Source of the DNA: Strigomonas culicis
Taxonomy: Eukaryota > Euglenozoa > Kinetoplastea > Trypanosomatida > Trypanosomatidae
Direction: 5' to 3'
Length of the DNA: 32,227 nt
NCBI GenBank assembly: GCA_000482145.1
Contig: AUXH01000173.1
Location: 1-32,227 of the forward strand
Shown: piece after piece, positions 26,505-32,227 of the stretch
How positions within the stretch are numbered: the stretch's first letter is position 1
How the letters are laid out: the number at the start of each line of letters is the position of its first letter
Notes under the pieces: generated by a model
What the model was told of the DNA's origin: nothing
The model's input: the letters and a program-made list of their open reading frames with translations, nothing else
Database searches by the model: none
Position numbers and translations under genes: made by a program

Positions 26505-28646
26505 TCACCTCCTTCGCATAAAAAAAGTTATGATATCACCCCTCTTCTTTTCCTTCTTCTTCGAGTGACTATTTTCAGAATGATTCTGGCACACTTTGTC
26601 GTCTTCCTTTTTATCAGCTGTCCGTGTCTCTCCTTTGCTTCCCAGCACCGTGATAGTGCTGTGGAGCACAGGAACCTCGGGAGTCACGCACACGTCTGGT
26701 GCCTTGGGAGCAGTGGGAGCCGTGGGGGCGGGGTCTTCGGCATCGAGATCCACGTCGCGCGGACTGCTGACCCACTGCGCCTCAGCAAGGCAGTCGCCGC
26801 CAAAGAGGCGCCGCGGGTCCAGCTTGGGCACCTCCGGCACGGGTGGGCCCGTCATTGCCGGCTGCGGGGACAGATAGCGCATCGCCAGTGTCTTGGCCAC
26901 CTTCAGCGGGGCGTTGCCCGCGTCGACTGTCTGCGGCTCCGCCTGCGGGTCGGCCCTCAGGTGAGCGTCAGGTGTAGGTGCGCGCCGCGGGGTCCCCGTG
27001 GCGTCACAGCGGGGGCTGGCCACCGCCGACAGTGGCGGCGCGCTCTCTTCTACCAGCGACATGACAGGCCGATGGTATGACGGGGCGCGCAGACGGTCAG
27101 GCGGGGGGCGAGGGGTACAGGCAGGTAACGTACTCAAGTCCTGCAACAGGCTGTCGGCGCTGGATAAGCCCTCGGACGTGGACAAGGCTTTCCCTTTCTC
27201 GCAGACAGCCTCCCGGGGCTCCTCCCCATCGCCGTCCATGCCGTCCGCACTGCGGTCCCCCCAGTAAAAGCTCGTCCGGCGCTGCATCACTGCATTCAAG
27301 CTGAAGGTGGAGGGCGCACGCGTGGTGACGTCTGACGTGTCTGGTGCTGCGAGGCTCGGGAGGGGCTCCGCCGCATCCGCTCTCTTCCTGTTATTGGCGG
27401 ATCTCGTCAGGGTGGTGAAGATGTCGGGGAACAGCGTGTCGGTGCGTTGCAGTCCTGGACCTGCGCTCGCGTCAGAATAATCCGAGGACAATCGCTCCAT
27501 AGGTGTGTGGTCCGCCATCCGGTCGTCCTCACAGCCGTCACCCTTCGTGTCGCCCGCGCAGTAGTCCAGAAAGCGTCCCATGTGCTCTCCCACGTCGTCG
27601 TCCTCCCCCGGGGCTGGCACCGCGGTGGTTTCAGACACTAACATGGAAGGGAACGCGTTCCAGGAGATTGCAGGTTGGATATCGTACATCAAAGAACCCG
27701 CTGCGGAGCTCTGCCGCCTCAAACTGCTGTACATCAGCGATGTAGGGCCACCATATTTGAACGATGTCGATACGCATGGCGAGCTGGGCTGCTGCTCCAG
27801 CTTGTTGGAAAAGCTCTGCAGGTGGTCCATGGCCCCCCTCTCGCTCTTGTGTGGGAACAGTCTGCTGTGGTTCGTAAAGCCACCGTAGACGGGCACATTG
27901 GGAGCGCACATCTCCGCCGTAGCCACGGGCTCTCCCTGAGGGCGCACCGACGATCTTCTGGCTCCTTTAGTGGCACTCCATTGGCCCTCAAGTGTGTCTC
28001 TGTCAGAGATTTCCGTAGTGCCAGTGATGCTGTCACTTGCCGTGGGTACACATCGCTTCCTTCCGTCGCTCTTTATAACCTTGTAGCCCCTGGGGGTCGC
28101 GTCACTGCGGTTGTCAGCGCTTTCTTCCACGGAGTCACTTACGAACGGCAGAGTGGCTCTGTTCGTCGGAGAGTAAAAGGAGTAGCTCCATGTATTTTCA
28201 ACAGATTCTCTGCAAACAGATTTCTGACTCGCGTAGCTGTACGTTCCACTCCGGTCTCTGGTGCGGCGCATGCTTAATGGGAAGTCGCCGCTCCGCGCAG
28301 TCGGTACGTTCTCCTTCGGACTACACGGTGGTGTGGGCACTGCACCGCCAGTGATCGCAGGAGCCACGCGCTCCTGCCGCAGTGCCGCCGCCTTGGTCGG
28401 TGTCAGCGTGCCCACCGGGAGTGGGATTGCTTCCCTTGTCTCGGCAAGCATACAGTTTAGTCCCTCACTGCGTGGTGAGTACGGTGCTTTATTCTCCTCT
28501 GCTGGCTCTACGGCAACAGCATGGGAGTTCGTGTAAAAAGAGAAGCCGCTTTCAGTGTAAATGTTTCCTTGGCTGTTACCCGTTAGGTTGTATTCGCTCG
28601 CCAACTTGGACCCATTCACAAATCCATCCATACAAAAGAAAGACAT
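26505..28646 (-). CDS. Family B protein B5, function unknown
   Basis: 713 residues from ATG 28646, giving MSFFCMD as in B1. Islands: LASEYNLTGNSQGNIYTESG; IPLPVGTLTPTKAAALRQ and GGAVPTPPCSPK (close to B1); WSYSFYSPTNRA; LQSFSNKLEQQP and SSLRRQSSAAGSLMYD; GPGLQRTDTLFPDIFTTLTR (about 390-409); TRAPSTFSLNAVMQRR with FYWGDRS; YHRPVMSLVEESAPPL; LAMRYLSPQPAMTGPP; FGGDCLAEAQWVSSPRDVD; and a Lys-rich tail ending GDIITFFMRRR. No signal peptide or membrane span. B5 is the closest relative of B6 over the GLQRT and SLVEESAPPL regions. Stop is TGA. Confidence 0.9.
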   Translation of the reverse strand: MSFFCMDGFVNGSKLASEYNLTGNSQGNIYTESGFSFYTNSHAVAVEPAEENKAPYSPRSEGLNCMLAETREAIPLPVGTLTPTKAAALRQERVAPAITGGAVPTPPCSPKENVPTARSGDFPLSMRRTRDRSGTYSYASQKSVCRESVENTWSYSFYSPTNRATLPFVSDSVEESADNRSDATPRGYKVIKSDGRKRCVPTASDSITGTTEISDRDTLEGQWSATKGARRSSVRPQGEPVATAEMCAPNVPVYGGFTNHSRLFPHKSERGAMDHLQSFSNKLEQQPSSPCVSTSFKYGGPTSLMYSSLRRQSSAAGSLMYDIQPAISWNAFPSMLVSETTAVPAPGEDDDVGEHMGRFLDYCAGDTKGDGCEDDRMADHTPMERLSSDYSDASAGPGLQRTDTLFPDIFTTLTRSANNRKRADAAEPLPSLAAPDTSDVTTRAPSTFSLNAVMQRRTSFYWGDRSADGMDGDGEEPREAVCEKGKALSTSEGLSSADSLLQDLSTLPACTPRPPPDRLRAPSYHRPVMSLVEESAPPLSAVASPRCDATGTPRRAPTPDAHLRADPQAEPQTVDAGNAPLKVAKTLAMRYLSPQPAMTGPPVPEVPKLDPRRLFGGDCLAEAQWVSSPRDVDLDAEDPAPTAPTAPKAPDVCVTPEVPVLHSTITVLGSKGETRTADKKEDDKVCQNHSENSHSKKKEKKRGDIITFFMRRR

Positions 28647-29570
28647 GAAAGGCACGCTCAAGAGGGATGGAAATGTTCGAAATAAATGCAGTAAACCAAG
28701 AAGAAAACAAATGGCTATATAAAGAGAGTAAGACCACTATTTATTTATTTACAACGTATAATCGAAGACTAAGTGGGGAAACGGATAGTATTGTTAAAGA
28801 AAAATTATGTTTCCTTTCCTTACGTTGCTAAAGATAAACAGTAGTCTCACGAGAATGAGGAAGTATATATTTGCTAGTATTGAATCAGATAAAAAAAAAT
28901 GAGATTAAAGAAAAAAAAAGAAAAGAACAAAAAAAATCTGAAGAAGAGAAGAAGTGAATAGGAATATGTGTATGTGCACAACAGCACGGGATGCAAGCAA
29001 TGGTCAAGAGGCCACTACGTGCCACAGCAAAAACGCTACAGAAACGGACTTCCTGAAGAGGTTCATAATTAAGGAACGTAGAGAAAAAGAGGATCCAACA
29101 TATAGGGGAGAGAGAGCGAAAGGAAATAGGTTGCTTTAAAACAGAAAACGATAAGCGAGAAAAAATGAAAGTATTCAAAAGTAATGAAAATGATAAAACA
29201 ATTGTAAAGCAAACGCAGCTCTCAAATGGCTAAGTGGATCCCAAAATAAAAATGAACAAACAACACTCAAAAAATTCATGAATAGTAGTGATAAAACCCC
29301 TCAAATGACGAAGGCATATACTACAATACATTTCTGTACGTATTAGAAAAGAAAAGTGAAAACCAAAAGAAAAAAAAATATTATAGTACTGCAAAGGAAA
29401 AGGTAAAACAAGTATTAGATATGATTGAGGTATACAGCTTTAGAAATGTATACTGTATCATTTTTTTGCAAAGAGAGGAGAATCTGCCAAAAGGTGGAGA
29501 CTTATCCTTATATTTCAACGAAATATTACATGAAAGAAGAAAATAAAACTAGAACCAAAAGAAACTAGCA
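28647..29570. other. Spacer between B6 and B5
   Basis: 924 nt, A-rich on the plus strand. The right part, about 29280-29570, is the B6 3' flank and resembles 31930-32227 at the right edge of the window. No gene supported. Confidence 0.65.
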
Positions 29571-31166
29571 TCACCTTTTTCGCGTGAAAAAGGTGATGCT
29601 ATCGCCCTTCTTTTTTTCTTTTTGCATCGGGAAAGTATTTTCAGGACAGTTGTCGCACAGTGGGCCGCCCTTCTTCTTGTTCTTTTCACGTGAGCCTCGC
29701 CCATTACATGGCACCGTCTCAATGCTGGAGAGCTCAGGGAGCATCACCGTGACGGGAACGTGTGGTAGCTTCGGGGTCGTGGGGACGTCCGTACCTTTGC
29801 GACGTCTCCGGGGGCTGTCGACCCACTGCGCCGCTGCGAGGCAGTCGCCGCCAAAGATCTGTCGCGGGCCCAGCTTGGGCAGCGGGGGCAGCGGTGGGCC
29901 GTATATCAGAGGCTGCGGGAACCGGTAGCGCATCGTCAGGGACTTGGCCGCCGCGGGCGGTGCCGTCGTCCGGTCGGCTGTGTCTAGTGGAGCGAATAAC
30001 GGCGGCGGGTGATTGTGTATGACTGCCTGCTGAGCGGCCGCCGTGGCGCTGACCACCGCCTGCAGTGGCGGCGCGCTCTCCCTCACCAGCGACACACCAG
30101 GCCGCTGGTACGCCGGGGCCTGGCGTGGATCTGGTGGGGGATGCGGCGCGCCGCTACGCAGCTTGTTGAAGATCTGAGAGAGCATCTCATCCGACATAGG
30201 CAATGGCTGTGTCTTTGCGCCTACAGCCTCCCATTGTTGCTCACCGTCGCCGTCGTCATCCGTCCGGTGCTGACTCATGCTGTCCCAGTAAGCGATCTGG
30301 CTCTCCGTCGCCCTGCGCTGCAGCGCGTCGCCCAGGCTGAAGGTGGAGGGCGCTCGCACCATGGCCTCCCACGAGACCGGTGCCAGCGCATCGTCTGCGG
30401 CAATATCGTCCATGGCCATATGATTGACCGTCCTGTTCAGGGTGGTGAAGATGTCGGGGAACAGACTCTCGGTGCGCTGCAGCCCCGGCCCGTCGCTCGC
30501 TTCGGAGCACAGAGAGGGCCTCTGCTTCATGGCTCTGTGGCTCACCAGCCGGTCACCGGCACAGGCGTCGCCCTTCCTGTCGTCCGCGCCACAGTCCAGA
30601 GAGAACGCCACGGGCCCTCCCAAGTACACCCCCTCCATCTCCGCATCCAGGAAGGGGCGACCGCTTCCCTCCACGGCGCCCGCCGAGCCCTCCGCCGGCA
30701 GCACGAGTGCGTAGCCACTGCCTCCGCCCAAAGAGTAGTTCGCGGAACCTTCCACGACGCTACTCCCGACCGTCCTCAAATCCGCGTAGCTGTACGCCCT
30801 CTCCCGGTCGTTGAGAGTAAGACTGCTGAATGGGGCCTCGCCGCTCCACAGAGGTGGCGCGCACCGCTTGGGGCCACTCGGCGCCGTGGGCACGGCACCG
30901 TCCGCTGCCGCCTCGGTCAGTGTCAGCGTGTCCAGGGGGAGTCAGATGGCGTCCTTCGTCTCGGGAAGCACACCGCTGAGTCCCTTATTGCGGGGCGGGT
31001 GCGGCGTTCGCTTCTCCCCTGCTGGCTGTACGGCAACAGCGGGGGGGTTCGTGTCAGAAGAGGAACCGCTGTCAATGGAACTGGTCCCTTGTCTGTTGTC
31101 TGTCAAGTGGCACTCCGTCGCTGACTTGAGCACGTCCAAAAATTCGCCTGCACTATAGAGAGACAT
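29571..31166 (-). pseudogene. Family B copy B6, interrupted by an in-frame TGA and lacking the central module
   Basis: The frame opens at ATG 31166 (MSLYSAGEF, then SATECHLTDNRQ) and stops after 74 codons at TGA 30942-30944. The same frame continues immediately with LPLDTLTLTEAAA, a match to LPVGTLTPTKAAA of B5, so the TGA lies inside the LPVG-LTP island. No ATG follows until 30638. Downstream islands are intact: GPGLQRTESLFPDIFTTLNR, RAPSTFSLGDALQRR, YQRPGVSLVRESAPPL, LTMRYRFPQPLIYGPP, FGGDCLAAAQWVDSPR and GDSITFFTRKR. The LEQ and RRQNS islands are missing altogether. At 532 codons it would be the shortest B gene. B1 and B5 end in TGA, so TGA is a real stop. Either a recent pseudogene or two truncated products. 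Confidence 0.78.
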
Positions 31167-32227
31167 GGTCAATGCACAGGAAAGGTGGATACGTTTTACA
31201 ATAAATGAGCAAAAAAAGGGTATTAATAAAATGTATAAAAGCAGTTTTTACCACAGTCACTCAGTAGATAATGTATAATTGAAGAGAAAGTGGAGAATGC
31301 AAAAACAAATTTACGACTTGTTTTCCTTCCTGTGTCCTTCAAGGTATTGAACTTTTATCCCCTGAAGCAAAAAAAAAGATTGTTAAAAGAAAAGAGAAAA
31401 AAGAAAAAAGAAAAAAAAGAGACAAAGGGGGAGAGAAGCAAAAAGAGGATCAGAGGAACCATTTATATATGTATGGGTGCAAAAGAGAACGGAATGCAGA
31501 TAGCAAACAACTTCGCACCATTTACGCGACACAAGCGTCCGATCAAGGACCGCAATAATAAAGAACAAAATGATAAAAAAAAGGACCTCACGCACACAAG
31601 AGAAAGAAGGGAAATGAAATACTTTAAAACAGTAAACTAAAAGAGTGAAAAGAAAAGACACTTGGAAATAATGAAAGTAATAAAATATTTTTCAAGTGAA
31701 CAAACAACACTTGCGAGTGTCTCAGTAGATACAGAATTGTACTTAAGAAAATGAAAAAACAAAGCGTATTACATTGGTAAGCTCACGAGAACCAAGTGAG
31801 TAGTAAGCAATCCAGAAGCACAAAAGAAAGAGCTTAGAAGGGAGAAATTGGTACTAAAAAGTGCTACCGTAGTAAAAAAGGGACAAAAAAAGGTATTGCA
31901 TGTACACATACATACATCATAAACAATGCGTGAAGCAATTGATACACTTAAACTTCAACACCAGTAGTATTAAAATACTCTAAATGATGAAAGTGTATAC
32001 CACGATACATGTATAGATGTAAATTAGAAAAGGAAACACAAAAATAAAAATAATAAAGTACTGAAGAGAAAAGGTAAAAAAAAAACAAGATTAAAAACCA
32101 ACTAAGTTCTAAAAGCTTAAAAGCGTATACTTTATCACTTCTGTAAAAACAAAACTAAAATCTGACCAAAGATATGAACCTATCTTTACACTTCAAAGAG
32201 AAAAAAAAACGTAACAATAATACTAAT
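31167..32227. other. 5' flank of B6 and probable 3' flank of a further B gene
   Basis: 1061 nt with no credible gene. The left part is purine-rich on the plus strand. From about 31930 to the edge it resembles the B6 3' flank at 29280-29530 (shared order: tc-aatgatgaa-g-tatac-ac-atacat, then ttagaaaag, aagtactg-a, a gtatac-ttatca motif, and a cttcaa end). This suggests that the stop codon of another B copy lies just to the right. Confidence 0.55.

Noticed and set aside
30942..30944. UGA recoding as Trp or selenocysteine in B6
   Set aside because: B1, B5 and B6 itself end at TGA, no Trp or Cys is found at the aligned position in sisters (Pro in B5), and no special element was recognised.

Overview
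The window looks like nuclear DNA of a kinetoplastid protist, most likely a trypanosomatid; I cannot name the genus. Every credible gene lies on the minus strand, in one head-to-tail series without visible introns. Genes are GC-rich and separated by 0.4-1.3 kb of AT-rich sequence. On the coding strand these spacers are full of T and C/T tracts followed by AG, as expected for trans-splicing and polyadenylation of a polycistronic transcript. I see no tRNA, rRNA, CRISPR array or intact mobile element.

Layout in the direction of transcription (right to left). First comes a tandem array of six paralogues, called family B here: B6 (29571-31166, broken by an in-frame TGA), B5, B4, B3, B2 and B1 (ends at 13874). 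Next is a small gene for a stand-alone YbaK-type aminoacyl-tRNA deacylase (12645-13199), the only product I can name with confidence. It is followed by a single gene, here M (11200-12246), with an N-myristoylation-like start and a C-terminal motif shared with family B. Then comes a second tandem array, family A: A3 (7671-10604), A2 (4249-6903), A1 (1019-2956), and the 5' end of A0, which runs off the left edge and carries a one-base deletion.

Families A and B are long, Ser/Pro/Ala-rich, probably disordered proteins with no obvious signal peptide or membrane span. Family A has N-terminal tandem repeats of 25-26 residues, each usually with an R/K-x-D/G-S/T-F/L-T core, plus two nearly invariant C-terminal blocks. 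Family B keeps short conserved islands in a fixed order (LPVG-LTP, RRQNS-SRS, GLQRTHSLFPDIF, RAPSTFS, MRYLSPQP, FGGDCL-A-WVSSPR) and ends in a basic-aromatic tail. M carries a version of the last island before the tail, so M and B are probably distant relatives.

The arrays are evolving quickly. B2 is a mosaic with a sharp junction near 17821: B1-like downstream and B3-like upstream. A1 is a mosaic of A3-like and A2-like sequence. A 527-540 bp 5' flank is duplicated before B1 and B2, and 119-274 bp of 3' flank is preserved after A1, A2 and A3. Start codons have moved among the A copies. The right edge resembles the 3' flank of another B gene, so the array probably continues. The cellular role of both families is unknown to me; repeated basophilic-kinase-like sites suggest phosphoregulated scaffold or cytoskeletal proteins, but that is inference.
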